From Tateyamaria omphalii (GTDB lineage: Bacteria > Pseudomonadota > Alphaproteobacteria > Rhodobacterales > Rhodobacteraceae), in contig NZ_BMWT01000001.1 of the NCBI RefSeq assembly GCF_014651375.1, positions 980,501 through 1,044,500 on the forward strand: 64,000 nt of DNA. Direction: 5' to 3'. Below are positions 35,424 to 44,401 of the stretch, in pieces (position 1 is the stretch's first letter; each line of letters opens with the position of its first letter). A program made the translations under genes and the position numbers. The notes below the pieces were generated by a model. That model searched no databases and had not been told where the DNA came from. It worked only from the letters and a program-made list of their open reading frames with translations.

Positions 35424-37082
35424 ATGACCCAGACCATCGATTTTCGCACTGACCCGTCCCGCTATCGCCATTGGCGTGTGGAGTATGACGGCCCGGTGGC
35501 GACCCTGTGGATGGATGTGGATGAAGATGGCGGATTGTTCGATGGGTATCAGTTGAAGCTGAATTCCTACGATCTGGGCGTCGACATCGAGTTGAATGAT
35601 GTGGTGCAGCGGATGCGCTTCGAGCATCCAGAGGTGAAGGTGGTTGTGATGAAATCCGCCAAGGACCGGGTGTTTTGCGCAGGCGCCAACATCCGGATGC
35701 TGGGCGGGGCGGCGCATTCTCACAAGGTGAATTTCTGTAAGTTCACGAACGAGACGCGCAATGCCTATGAGGCGGCGGAGGCCGAGAGTGGGCAGAAATA
35801 CGTGGCGGCTGTGAAAGGCGCCTGCGCCGGTGGCGGATACGAGCTGGCGTTGGCGTGCAATCACATCATGCTGACGGACGATTCCACGTCGTCCGTGGCA
35901 TTGCCCGAGGTGCCGCTCCTTGCCGTGTTGCCGGGAACGGGTGGCCTGACCCGCGTGACGGACAAGCGGATGGTGCGGCGGGATCGGGCGGATGTATTCT
36001 GTTCGACCGAGGAGGGCGTGAAGGGCAAGCGCGCCGTGCAGTGGAAGCTGGTGGATGAGGCGGTGCCCAATGCCCGCTTTGACGAGGTTGTTGCGGCACG
36101 GGCGGCCGAGTTTGCAGAGGCTTCGGACAAGCCGGATGTGGCGCAAGGGATTGCATTGAGACCGATTGAGCGAACCGTGTCTGACGATGGCTCGGTGACC
36201 TATGGACTGGTTGAGGTCACGGTGGATCGCGCCGCGCGGCGGGCGGAGATTTTGATCAAGGGGCCGGAAGGCGATGCCCCTGCAGACGTGGATGCCTTGG
36301 TGGCTGAAGGTGATCAGTCCTACATCCTGCGGTTGGCGCGTGAGTTGGAGGATGCCATTCTGCACCTGCGCCTCAACGAAATGGAGGCTGGCCTGTGGGT
36401 GATTCGCAGCCAAGGCGATCCGGAGGCTGTTCTGGCGCATGAGGCGTTGATCCTGAACAACTCTGACCACTGGCTGGCCAACGAAATCCGGCACTACTGG
36501 AAGCGTGTGCTGAAGCGGGTCGATGTGACCTCGCGGTCATTGGTGGCGCTGGTCGAGCATGGGGGTTGCTTTGCCGGTGTGCTGGCCGAGCTGATCTGGG
36601 CTGTCGATCGTTCCTACATGATGGAGGACGAGTTCGAGGGAGACAATCGACCCCTTGCCACCATCACCTTGAGCGAAGGGAATTTTGGAGCCTACCCGAT
36701 GAGCAATGATCTGACCCGATTGCAGACGCGATTCTACGGATCGGACGATGCCGCGGGGCTGCGCGATCAGATTGGTAAGGCGCTTGAGGCCGAGGAGGCT
36801 GATGAGACGGGACTGGTGACCGAAATCCTTGATGACATCGATTGGGAGGATGAAATTCGCATCTTCCTTGAAGAACGTGCGAGCTTCTCACCCGATGCCA
36901 TGACGGGAATGGAGGCGAACCTGCGCTTTGCGGGACCCGAGACAATGGAGACGCGCATCTTTGGCCGTCTTACGGCATGGCAGAACTGGATTTTCAACCG
37001 CCCCAATGCGGTTGGCGAAGACGGCGCGTTGCAACGGTACGGGACCGGTGTGCGCGGAGATTTCAATATGGAACGTGTGTAA
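35424..37082 (+). CDS. boxC: 2,3-epoxybenzoyl-CoA dihydrolase
   Basis: Opens the ring of 2,3-epoxybenzoyl-CoA with two waters to yield 3,4-dehydroadipyl-CoA semialdehyde and formate. The 552-residue length and double-crotonase layout are characteristic: the first domain has DRVFCAGANIRMLG and KGACAGGGYELALACNHI, the second has RSLVALVEHGGCFAGVLAEL (both quoted as short segments). It precedes boxB by 54 bases that contain a perfect 22-bp palindrome. Confidence 0.94.
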   Translation: MTQTIDFRTDPSRYRHWRVEYDGPVATLWMDVDEDGGLFDGYQLKLNSYDLGVDIELNDVVQRMRFEHPEVKVVVMKSAKDRVFCAGANIRMLGGAAHSHKVNFCKFTNETRNAYEAAEAESGQKYVAAVKGACAGGGYELALACNHIMLTDDSTSSVALPEVPLLAVLPGTGGLTRVTDKRMVRRDRADVFCSTEEGVKGKRAVQWKLVDEAVPNARFDEVVAARAAEFAEASDKPDVAQGIALRPIERTVSDDGSVTYGLVEVTVDRAARRAEILIKGPEGDAPADVDALVAEGDQSYILRLARELEDAILHLRLNEMEAGLWVIRSQGDPEAVLAHEALILNNSDHWLANEIRHYWKRVLKRVDVTSRSLVALVEHGGCFAGVLAELIWAVDRSYMMEDEFEGDNRPLATITLSEGNFGAYPMSNDLTRLQTRFYGSDDAAGLRDQIGKALEAEEADETGLVTEILDDIDWEDEIRIFLEERASFSPDAMTGMEANLRFAGPETMETRIFGRLTAWQNWIFNRPNAVGEDGALQRYGTGVRGDFNMERV

Positions 37083-37090
37083 CGGGCCTG

Positions 37091-37112
37091 AGATTTTTCG
37101 TACGAAAAATCT
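37091..37112. repeat. Perfect 22-bp palindrome between boxC and boxB
   Basis: AGATTTTTCGT is followed directly by its reverse complement, with the axis inside TCGTACGA. In RNA it forms a stem with a U-rich arm and an A-rich arm, 25 bases before the boxB start. Possible roles: partial terminator, mRNA stability element for boxB, or operator. Confidence 0.75.
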
Positions 37113-37136
37113 TTGGCTCCCGGAGGATATGAAGAC

Positions 37137-38585
37137 ATGACTGTGATGAACGTCAGCTATGACACCCAAATCCCCAACAATGTGGGGCTGAGCCAGGATC
37201 GCAAGGTGCTGAAGGCGCTGGAGAAATGGCATCCCGGGTATATCAATTGGTGGAATGACCTGATCCCGCAGAATTTTCAGGAAAGCATGGTTTATCTGCG
37301 CACCGCTGTGAGCGTGGATCCGAAGGGATGGGCCAAGTTCGACTATGTGAAGATGCCCGAATATCGCTGGGGTGTCCTATTGGCCCCCGCCGTCGAAGAC
37401 CGGCGGATTCCCATGGGTGAGCATTACGGCGAACCCGCATGGCAGGAAGTCCCGGGCGAGTACCGTAACATGCTCAAGCGCCTGATCGTGATCCAGGGCG
37501 ATACTGAGCCGGGGTCGGTCGAGCAGCAGCGCTTTCTTGGGCTGACTGCGCCGTCACTTTATGACATGCGCAACCTGTTTCAGGTGAATGTGGAAGAAGG
37601 GCGGCACCTGTGGGCCATGGTGTATTTGCTGCAGAAGTATTTCGGCAAGGACGGGCGTGAGGAGGCGGATGATATGCTGGTGCGCTCGTCCGGTTCGGAC
37701 GAGGCACCGCGGATGCTGGGCGCGTTCAACGAGGAAACGCCGGACTGGTTGTCCTTCTTCATGTTCACCTATTTCACCGATCGTGACGGCAAGATGCAGT
37801 TGGAAAGCCTTGCGCAGTCCGGGTTTGACCCGCTTTCACGCACCTGTCGTTTCATGCTGACCGAAGAAGCACACCACATGTTCGTGGGCGAAACGGGTGT
37901 GACCCGGACCATTCAGGCGACCTTGGCCGCGATGCAGGAGAACGGGATCGATGATCCCTATGACATCGACAAAATCCGCGATCTGGGTGTCATTGACCTG
38001 CCTACAATCCAGAAAAAGCTGAACCTGCATTACACGCTGAGCCTTGACCTGTTTGGGCAAGAGGTCAGCACCAACGCCGCCAATGCCTTTAATGCCGGTA
38101 TCAAGGGCCGCTACATGGAGCAGCGGATCGAGGACGATCACAAGCTGACAAATGACACCTACAAGGTGGCGAGCATCGTCGATGGCAAGATCGTCACCGA
38201 GGATGTGCCCGCCCTGACAGCCATCAACATGCGCTTGCGCGATGACTATGTGCGCGATGCCTCTGGTGGTTTGCGCCGTTGGAACAAGCAGATTTCGCGC
38301 ACGGGCATCGACTTTGAATTGAAGCTGCCGCATGAGGGATTCCACCGGAAGATCGGCGTTTTTGCAAACCAGCCGATCACGCCGGAAGGCCGTTTTATCA
38401 CTCAGGAAGAGTGGGATGCGCGTGCGCCTGAGTGGCTGCCGACCAAAGAAGACGGCGCCTTTATCCAGTCATTGATGAAGCCGTGCTATGAGCCTGGAAA
38501 ATACGCAAGCTGGATTTCGCCGCCCCGTGTGGGAATCGACAACAAGCCAGGGGATTTCGAGTATGTTAAGCTGCATATGGCCTGA
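37137..38585 (+). CDS. boxB: Benzoyl-CoA 2,3-epoxidase, oxygenase component
   Basis: Diiron monooxygenase that inserts one oxygen atom of O2 into benzoyl-CoA to form the 2,3-epoxide. The 482-residue protein keeps all six diiron ligands known from the Azoarcus evansii enzyme at a constant +4 offset: Glu124, Glu154, His157, Asp215, Glu244 and His247 (in GDTEPG, VEEGRH, FTD and TEEAHH). It should therefore be active and needs a reductase. The classical reductase BoxA is not encoded nearby; two candidate electron carriers follow at once. Confidence 0.95.
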   Translation: MTVMNVSYDTQIPNNVGLSQDRKVLKALEKWHPGYINWWNDLIPQNFQESMVYLRTAVSVDPKGWAKFDYVKMPEYRWGVLLAPAVEDRRIPMGEHYGEPAWQEVPGEYRNMLKRLIVIQGDTEPGSVEQQRFLGLTAPSLYDMRNLFQVNVEEGRHLWAMVYLLQKYFGKDGREEADDMLVRSSGSDEAPRMLGAFNEETPDWLSFFMFTYFTDRDGKMQLESLAQSGFDPLSRTCRFMLTEEAHHMFVGETGVTRTIQATLAAMQENGIDDPYDIDKIRDLGVIDLPTIQKKLNLHYTLSLDLFGQEVSTNAANAFNAGIKGRYMEQRIEDDHKLTNDTYKVASIVDGKIVTEDVPALTAINMRLRDDYVRDASGGLRRWNKQISRTGIDFELKLPHEGFHRKIGVFANQPITPEGRFITQEEWDARAPEWLPTKEDGAFIQSLMKPCYEPGKYASWISPPRVGIDNKPGDFEYVKLHMA

Positions 38586-38596
38586 TGGAGGATGTT

Positions 38597-38773
38597 ATGC
38601 AGATCGACAGAACAGCCCTTACAGACGATGCACCGGTCCAGCGCCCGTTTTGCGCACTGGAATGCGACGGATGCACCGGAATGTGCCTTGCGCTTTACAT
38701 GATGCTGACGCGGGACGAGCAAGACGAAATGTGCCGTCGGTACAAAGCCGCGGAACCCGAACGCGTGCATTAG
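38597..38773 (+). CDS. Small Cys-rich protein, candidate iron-sulfur carrier
   Basis: A 58-residue protein with the pattern C-x3-C-x2-C-x3-C (FCALECDGCTGMC) near residues 19-30 and one further Cys near the end, the arrangement of a metal or Fe-S site. GGAGG five bases before the ATG at 38597 supports this start; an ATG at 38585 overlapping the boxB stop would add four residues. It is wedged between boxB and a flavodoxin gene ten bases on, so an electron-transfer or assembly role for BoxB is the natural guess. I do not recognise a named family. Confidence 0.7.
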   Translation: MQIDRTALTDDAPVQRPFCALECDGCTGMCLALYMMLTRDEQDEMCRRYKAAEPERVH

Positions 38774-38783
38774 GGAGCGTTGA

Positions 38784-39245
38784 ATGAAAGTTGGAATTTA
38801 CTACGGGTCCGAAACGGGCAATTCCGAGATGTTGTGCGAAGACATCGAGGCGGAACTGGGGGAAGGGTTCGACTGCGATATCCAGAGCCTTGCTGATGTG
38901 GACCCGGCGGCGATGGAGAAGGACACGTTCTACCTCATCGTCACCTCGACTTATGGCAATGGTGATCTGCCATCCACTGCGTTGCCTTTCGAAGAGGCCT
39001 TGAACGAAGGCAAGCCCGACCTGAGTGGCGTGCGTTTTGCGATCTTCGGTTTGGGCGACATGGTGTTCGCCGAGACGTTCAATCATGGCTCCATGAAGCT
39101 GAGCGAAATGCTGAAAGCACAGGGTGCTGTTCAGGTGGGCGAACGTGGTCTGCATGATGCGTCGGGTTTTGACATGCCCGAGGATGTGGCCTTGCCCTGG
39201 GTGCAGGGGATCATGGGCCTGATGGCAGCGGACAAGGCTGCTTGA
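38784..39245 (+). CDS. Short-chain flavodoxin, candidate electron donor to BoxB
   Basis: A 153-residue FMN-binding flavodoxin of the MioC/sulfite-reductase-domain type. The phosphate loop is GSETGNSE (8-15), the isoalloxazine loop STYGNGDLP, and the last loop GLGDMVFAETFNHG. It is soluble and cytoplasmic. In place of the usual BoxA (a flavin and ferredoxin-type reductase) it could pass single electrons to the BoxB diiron centre; what reduces it is not shown here. The stop overlaps the thioesterase TTG start. Confidence 0.88.
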   Translation: MKVGIYYGSETGNSEMLCEDIEAELGEGFDCDIQSLADVDPAAMEKDTFYLIVTSTYGNGDLPSTALPFEEALNEGKPDLSGVRFAIFGLGDMVFAETFNHGSMKLSEMLKAQGAVQVGERGLHDASGFDMPEDVALPWVQGIMGLMAADKAA

Positions 39246-39664
39246 GCGCAGCTTTCCAACATGAAACCCGGGTCACATGGGGCGATTGTGATCCGGCCAA
39301 GATTGCCTATACCGGTCGCTTACCGTGGTTTGCGCTCGACGCCATAAACGCGTGGTGGGAGGCTCATCTGGGCGGGGATGGCTGGTATCAGCTTGAGCTG
39401 GATCGCAATATTGGCACGCCATTTGTCCATATGAGCATGGATTTTCGGTCGCCCGTTACACCCCGTCACCGGTTGATTTGTTCTGTTTGGCCCAGCCGTT
39501 TGGGCGAAAAATCCGTGACGTTTCGTGTGGATGGACATCAAGATGGGGTGCTGTGCTTTGAGGGCACGTTCACGTGTGTTTTTGTTGTCGCTGACCAATT
39601 CAAGAGCTGTTCCCCGCCCCCGGCGCTGCGTGAAGTGATTGCCCCGCACATATGCGACGTTTGA
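39242..39664 (+). CDS. Hot-dog acyl-CoA thioesterase (4-hydroxybenzoyl-CoA thioesterase-like)
   Basis: A 140-residue single hot-dog domain. The motif WGDCDPAKIAYTGRL holds the catalytic Asp found in 4-hydroxybenzoyl-CoA thioesterases. The only sensible start is TTG at 39242, overlapping the flavodoxin stop (TTGA). It may release CoA from unproductive aryl-CoA esters, as reported for thioesterases in other aromatic clusters; that role is inferred. Confidence 0.82.
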   Translation: MSAAFQHETRVTWGDCDPAKIAYTGRLPWFALDAINAWWEAHLGGDGWYQLELDRNIGTPFVHMSMDFRSPVTPRHRLICSVWPSRLGEKSVTFRVDGHQDGVLCFEGTFTCVFVVADQFKSCSPPPALREVIAPHICDV

Positions 39665-39724
39665 ATAGTTGATCAGTTGGGAATGCGCCCTACAACGTCC
39701 TGATAAGACCAAAAAAACGTGCGC

Positions 39725-40615
39725 ATGACATCACCACGACCCATACCCGACGGAGCTGTTCCGATGATTGCCCGCCTTGCGACCCGCGTTCGTGCGGCAC
39801 GTGAGGCGTTGGGCTTGCCGCGACGTGCATTGTCTGAACGCTCGGGCGTGTCCCCACGGTATCTGGCGCAGCTTGAGGCCGGCGAAGGAAACATCTCGGT
39901 TATTTTGTTGGACCGTGTCGCAACCGCTCTGAATCTTCGGATCGAGGATTTGTTATCGGAATCTCCGCCTATGGATGGGGACGTGGCGCGGGTGGCGCGT
40001 TTGTATCAAGCAGCGCCTGCGCAGGTGCAGGGTCGCGTGCGTGCTTTGCTTGCGCCGCAAAACCCCATGGCGTTACGCGCTCAGCGTATTTGCTTGGTTG
40101 GTTTGCGCGGGGCGGGGAAATCGACTTTGGGCCGTTTGGCCGCGGACAAACTGAAGATACCGTTCGTCGAGTTGAATCAAGAGATTGAAGCCAAGGCCGG
40201 TATGCCGTTGTCCGAGGTCATGGGCCTGTATGGGCAAGACGGATACCGCGCGCTGGAAGCTGAGGCCGTATCGCAAGTGGTGGCCCGGCATGACAAGCTG
40301 ATCCTTGCCGTGGCCGGTGGGATAGTGGGGGACAAGGTGACCTATGACATGGTTCTGGAACGCTTTCACACCATTTGGGTGCGTACCAGCGCGGGCGAAC
40401 ATATGGCACGTGTGCGCGCACAGGGTGATCTGCGGCCTATGGAGGGCAACCCGGCGGCCATGGAGCAACTGAAAGCGCTCTTGACCACGCGCACGCCGGC
40501 CTATGAACGGGCCTTGGCGCAGGTCGACACGTCATCCAAGCCTGTATCCATGTCAGTGAACGAGTTGCTGGCCATCATCGCCAAGCATCGTTTCCTAGAA
40601 GGTTTGGGGGCGTGA
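39725..40615 (+). CDS. boxR: BoxR transcriptional regulator (HTH plus shikimate kinase-like domain)
   Basis: A 296-residue regulator with the fusion unique to BoxR/BzdR: an XRE-type HTH (residues about 20-75, PRRALSERSGVSPRYLAQLE) joined to a shikimate kinase-like domain with P-loop GLRGAGKST that binds benzoyl-CoA rather than shikimate. It represses the box genes until benzoyl-CoA accumulates. Start ATG 39725 is preferred to a GTG six bases upstream. Its stop overlaps the next gene by four bases (GTGA). Confidence 0.92.
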   Translation: MTSPRPIPDGAVPMIARLATRVRAAREALGLPRRALSERSGVSPRYLAQLEAGEGNISVILLDRVATALNLRIEDLLSESPPMDGDVARVARLYQAAPAQVQGRVRALLAPQNPMALRAQRICLVGLRGAGKSTLGRLAADKLKIPFVELNQEIEAKAGMPLSEVMGLYGQDGYRALEAEAVSQVVARHDKLILAVAGGIVGDKVTYDMVLERFHTIWVRTSAGEHMARVRAQGDLRPMEGNPAAMEQLKALLTTRTPAYERALAQVDTSSKPVSMSVNELLAIIAKHRFLEGLGA

Positions 40616-41079
40616 GCGCAGTTGTCACGCCGTTACAAGATACATTCTGGCGGGTTTGCGAGCGGTTGCTGTATCGGCACACGACACCCTGGGAACTTGA
40701 CGAGGCGCTGGTGGATTGGGGGTATCGTCTTGGCCCATGCGAAGCGCAAGATCTGATTGGCCTTGACGCTGTACTGCACGTCCGGGATGGGGCTGATGTG
40801 ACACCGGTGTTGCCGCGTATGGTCGCCGAAGGGCGCATGGGAAAGCGGTTTGGCTGGGGATACTATCGGTATCCCGGTGGCGGAGGTGCAGTCACCGACC
40901 CGTTGATCGAGGATTTGATCTGCGAAGAGGCATGGTTCGCGAAAGCTGAGCGTACAGAGTTGAGTGCGGACGCCTTGGTCTTCCGACTGCATGAAGAGAT
41001 GCGGGATGCAGTGCGTGCGGATATGGATGCCGCCGTGCGGCTCTTGCATTTTCCTGCGGATCGGTTGGCGGTGATCTGA
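40612..41079 (+). CDS. Stand-alone 3-hydroxyacyl-CoA dehydrogenase C-terminal domain protein
   Basis: A 155-residue protein resembling only the C-terminal substrate/dimer domain of FadB-type dehydrogenases: LDEALVDWGYRLGPCEAQDLIGLD and the GRMGKRFGWGYYRY segment (quoted in pieces). The NAD-binding Rossmann domain is absent, and no upstream remnant is seen because boxR abuts it. It starts with GTG overlapping the boxR stop. It may be a subunit partnering a separate NAD-binding protein, or a repurposed binding protein. Confidence 0.72.
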   Translation: MSAVVTPLQDTFWRVCERLLYRHTTPWELDEALVDWGYRLGPCEAQDLIGLDAVLHVRDGADVTPVLPRMVAEGRMGKRFGWGYYRYPGGGGAVTDPLIEDLICEEAWFAKAERTELSADALVFRLHEEMRDAVRADMDAAVRLLHFPADRLAVI

Positions 41080-41135
41080 GGACGCCGTGCGGACGCTGTT
41101 TGGCAGCGCCAAATGCGCCCCGCCCACCGTCCCTC
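41078..41135. repeat. Convergent-junction hairpin element, copy 3
   Basis: Inner stem TTTGGC (41099-41104) with GCCAAA (41108-41113) around AGC, tail CGCCCCGCCCACCGTCCC, and outer stem GGACG with CGTCC. It lies between the convergent 3HCDH-domain gene and the solute-binding protein gene, just before a conventional terminator. Confidence 0.6.
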
Positions 41136-41146
41136 TTTTCAATAAG

Positions 41147-41174
41147 AAAAGGGCCGCGCGATGGCGGCCCCTTT
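41147..41174. terminator. Bidirectional rho-independent terminator
   Basis: GGGCCGC (41151-41157) pairs with GCGGCCC (41164-41170); AAAA precedes it and CTTT follows, so it can end transcripts from both convergent operons. Confidence 0.75.
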
Positions 41175-41194
41175 CCGTTCCTTGATCCTGCGGA

Positions 41195-42862
41195 TCAGGT
41201 CCATGCGACCTGTGCCGGGCGGAATTCATAGGTGATGTGATGCCCCGCACCGACCAGACCTTCCTTGGTGTGGTTGGTCAGTGATCGCCAGTAGGGCTGG
41301 ATCGTGACGCCAGCGTCCTGGATCATCTTCTGGCCAATAGCCATCAGCTTGCGGCGCTCTTCCACATCCGCCGTGGCCAGTGCCTTTTTCAGGTTCTCGT
41401 CGAACTCGGGGTTGGACCAGCCAAATTCGTTCCACGCTTCGCCGGAGCGGTAGGCCAGCGCCCAGATCTGGACACCGAGCGGACGGTGGTTCCAGTTGGT
41501 CGAGCTGAACGGGTACTTTGCCCAGTCGTTCCAGAAGGTTGACCCGGGCAGAACCGTCCGTTTGACATTGATACCTGCGTCGCGCAGTTGGGCTGCGACC
41601 GCGTCGGTGGTGTCCTTGCGGTAGCCATCGTCGATCGAGATCAGTTCGTGTTCGAAGTCGCCCATACCGGCTTCGTCCATCAGCGCCTTGGCGCCTGCAG
41701 GGTCCAGTTCCTGCGCGGGCAGCTCGGCGTATTCAGGGTGGAACGGGGCCACGTGGTGGTTTTCAGCCACTTCGCCCCGGCCACCGATGCCCAGTTCGAG
41801 CAGGATGTTGTTATCAACCGCCATGGTGATGGCGCGGCGCACGCGCTCGTCCTCGTAGGGGCGCTTGCCATCGACTTCGGCCAGCTGGTTAGGCCGGATC
41901 ACGACGGTGGCAGCGGTCACGATGTCGTTCTGCACCATACCGTCGATGGACGAGATGAGATCAACGAAATCACCATCGACCGAGTAGTTCATGTCGACTT
42001 CATCCGCTTCCGATGCGGCCATCCAGGCTGCGGGGTCGGTGCCGTAGTCGATATACTCGATCCGCTCCATGTAGGGACCGCCATAAACCTCGGTGCCCCA
42101 CCAGGTGTGATCCGTGTTCTTGACCAACACACCCTTTACACCCACCTCGAGCGACTCAGGCAGATAGGGCCCTGTGCCAATTGGGTTGCTGAGTGCAGTA
42201 TCTGCTGTGTACGAGCTGTGCACGATGGCGGCCGGATAATCTGCCATGCCTGCAATCAACGAGATATCGGAGGCGGGCAGGTTCAGTTTGATAGTATGGC
42301 TGTCGACCACTTCGATTGCGCCATCGAGGGCCTTGTTCGTATCGGCGTCGATCAGGGTGTTGAAGCGACCGGCCATCGAGTTGCCTTCGAGGTCTTTTTC
42401 ACACCAACCCGCGATGTTGCGCGCGACGTCCTCAGCGGTGAAGTCCTCGCCGTTGTTCCACTTGACACCCTTGCGGACGTTCAGGGTGTAGACGGTGGCG
42501 TCGTCATTGATTTCCCAGCTTTCAAGAAGCGAGGGCTTGAAGGTGCCGTCGTTTTCGTAGGTGACCAGATACTCCAGCCAGCCGCGTGAGAAGTTGGCGA
42601 TCTGTGACCAGTCGTAAGTGCGCGGATCCTTGAGTGCGCGGACTTCGATCTGGTAGCGGAGCGTGCCACCCACCTTGTGCCCTGCGGCCTTGGCAGCGGG
42701 CGCGGTCAGGCCGAGCATGCCGTAAGCAACGGCGGCCGTGGCACCAAAGCTGCTGGCTGTTGCAAGGAATTCGCGGCGGTTGATTGGATCGGTGCCGACT
42801 TTACCAGCCGAATCCACGATGGATTTCGGCAGCGGCTTGCCGGTACGTGTTACAAAAGTCAT
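41195..42862 (-). CDS. Tat-exported ABC transporter substrate-binding protein (family 5)
   Basis: A 555-residue family 5 (dipeptide/oligopeptide-type) solute-binding protein. The N-terminus has a long lead then [22 protein letters not shown], a twin-arginine (Tat) signal, with cleavage near AKA-AG (residue 60). Fold marks include [24 protein letters not shown] and GTGPYLPES (quoted in part). No permease or ATPase genes adjoin it, so it is an orphan receptor here, or its partners lie elsewhere. The neighbouring CodA-like deaminase hints at an amine or pyrimidine-like ligand, but that is weak. Confidence 0.87.
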   Translation of the reverse strand: MTFVTRTGKPLPKSIVDSAGKVGTDPINRREFLATASSFGATAAVAYGMLGLTAPAAKAAGHKVGGTLRYQIEVRALKDPRTYDWSQIANFSRGWLEYLVTYENDGTFKPSLLESWEINDDATVYTLNVRKGVKWNNGEDFTAEDVARNIAGWCEKDLEGNSMAGRFNTLIDADTNKALDGAIEVVDSHTIKLNLPASDISLIAGMADYPAAIVHSSYTADTALSNPIGTGPYLPESLEVGVKGVLVKNTDHTWWGTEVYGGPYMERIEYIDYGTDPAAWMAASEADEVDMNYSVDGDFVDLISSIDGMVQNDIVTAATVVIRPNQLAEVDGKRPYEDERVRRAITMAVDNNILLELGIGGRGEVAENHHVAPFHPEYAELPAQELDPAGAKALMDEAGMGDFEHELISIDDGYRKDTTDAVAAQLRDAGINVKRTVLPGSTFWNDWAKYPFSSTNWNHRPLGVQIWALAYRSGEAWNEFGWSNPEFDENLKKALATADVEERRKLMAIGQKMIQDAGVTIQPYWRSLTNHTKEGLVGAGHHITYEFRPAQVAWT

Positions 42863-43222
42863 GTTCTTCCTCTCTGTTGGCGTCGCGAACAGATGTTCGC
42901 GTCCTTATGTGGTCAGGGTGAGTGCCCGACCCTTTGGTGTTGCAGTTTCTCTGCGTTTTTTCGCCACCCCTTCCCGGGAGACGCCCGAAGTTCAAACGAT
43001 CAGGCGTATGGCGTCAACCCCATCCTCGGGGGCCGTACCCATAGAAATAGTCGACAAGATTCCGATGTTTTTGTGATTCCACGTCGTTCTCGAGCCCAAA
43101 ACCGCCTTTTGACTGAATATGAGTACGTTATTGGACGCTTCGTGGTCGAGTACGCGGACCGTCGCCAGGTATTGTTTGTTGTTGCGAGCGGGTTTGTGCT
43201 TGTCCACCGAGTGCGGTGTCGC
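42863..43222. other. 360-base intergenic region upstream of the solute-binding protein gene
   Basis: No gene is supported. It holds a perfect hairpin, CGCGAAC (42884-42890) with GTTCGCG (42895-42901) around AGAT, 21 bases upstream of the start codon, inside the expected 5' leader of the binding protein gene. Base composition is more AT-rich than the flanking genes, with nothing else recognised. Confidence 0.6.
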
Positions 43223-44401
43223 TCACATGAGTGTGTCAGGCGCCGCACGAAGCGGTACACGACCAGACAGCAGATTGGCGGTATGCGTGACGTCGCATGT
43301 CAGCATGTCTGCCAAGTGAGCACCATCAACTGTAGCAGCGGTCGCCCCAAGAGCGCGTGCCGCATCCGTCGTAATGGCAGGAAGCCAATCGCCCATAGGT
43401 GGATCCAGATGTGCGGCGACGCATGCAAGTGCCAATGCGGCACGAGGATCATGCGCGCCAACAGGGCAGAAGGCGTCTGCGACATTATCGGAACCTACGA
43501 CGACGGGTACGCCCGCGTCCCGCAGTTCTTTGAGCCGGGTGATCCCGCGCCGGTCTGGTGTGCCATCGGTGCGACCTTGCAGGTAGAGGTTGGTCATGGG
43601 CAGTGCACAAACGGTGATGTGCGCGCGGACGAGTTTGTCTGCGATGCGTTGTACCTCGTGCGACGGCTTGTCTATCAGGCTCACGCAGTGGCCACATAGG
43701 ATTGGACGGTCAAAGCCTGTTTCCAGGGCGACATCGGCGATTTGTTCAAGGCCATGAAGCGCACCGAGCCCTTCATCCACGTGGAAATCCAGCATTAGAT
43801 TGTGACGGATAGCGGTCGCAAAAAGAGCCTCCAGCCCAGCGCGTGTTTTTTCATGTCCGTGAACAAATGCGCCCAGAACGCCATCAGTAAATTCCAGAAC
43901 CTTGCCAACCGTTTCGGAAAATTCCGGGTGGATCCACTGTTCAATGCTGGTCAGCGCCGATAGCTGAAGGCCGGAGTGGTCTTCGGCCAGTTCGACCAAT
44001 ACCGACCAAGAGAGTGGCGGTGCGGGTTCGTCGCCCCAGTCCACATGGCTTCTTATCAGTCCGCAGCCGTTCTCATGTGCTTCTTTCAGCCCTTTGGATG
44101 CGCGCGCGCGGATATCATCTTCGTCCCAGTGGACTTTATCAGCCCGCTGACTGGCCAGAGCGTGGTGCAAGTCGCCGCCAACATTTTTGAGCCGTTGGAC
44201 AGTGTGGCATTTGTCGAGATGGCAATGCGGTTCAACAAGCCGGGGCAGCACCATCTTGGTTGCGGTCTGCGTTGGCGCATCAAGGGCGATCAATTGACCG
44301 TCCTTTACAATCGGTGTGCCATGCACGCAGTCACCGTGATCCACCCCGCCAAATCGATGCGGGTCCGAAATCATGGATTTGGGAACGAGAACGTCAGTCA
44401 T
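43223..44401 (-). CDS. CodA-like amidohydrolase (cytosine deaminase family)
   Basis: A 392-residue metal-dependent deaminase/amidohydrolase: HCHLDK (about 59-64) gives the HxH metal pair, then SHVDW, FHVDE, GHCVSL with the third His, and the catalytic Asp in VVVGSDNV. This is the CodA/AtzC-type branch acting on cyclic amidines or creatinine-like compounds. Exact substrate unknown. Its 3' end is 360 bases from the solute-binding protein gene in the same direction, so one operon is possible but not tight. Confidence 0.83.
   Translation of the reverse strand: MTDVLVPKSMISDPHRFGGVDHGDCVHGTPIVKDGQLIALDAPTQTATKMVLPRLVEPHCHLDKCHTVQRLKNVGGDLHHALASQRADKVHWDEDDIRARASKGLKEAHENGCGLIRSHVDWGDEPAPPLSWSVLVELAEDHSGLQLSALTSIEQWIHPEFSETVGKVLEFTDGVLGAFVHGHEKTRAGLEALFATAIRHNLMLDFHVDEGLGALHGLEQIADVALETGFDRPILCGHCVSLIDKPSHEVQRIADKLVRAHITVCALPMTNLYLQGRTDGTPDRRGITRLKELRDAGVPVVVGSDNVADAFCPVGAHDPRAALALACVAAHLDPPMGDWLPAITTDAARALGATAATVDGAHLADMLTCDVTHTANLLSGRVPLRAAPDTLM

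Noticed and set aside
43000..43260. Short frames in the gap upstream of the solute-binding protein gene
   Set aside because: No ribosome binding site, no recognisable domain and skewed composition; treated as non-coding.
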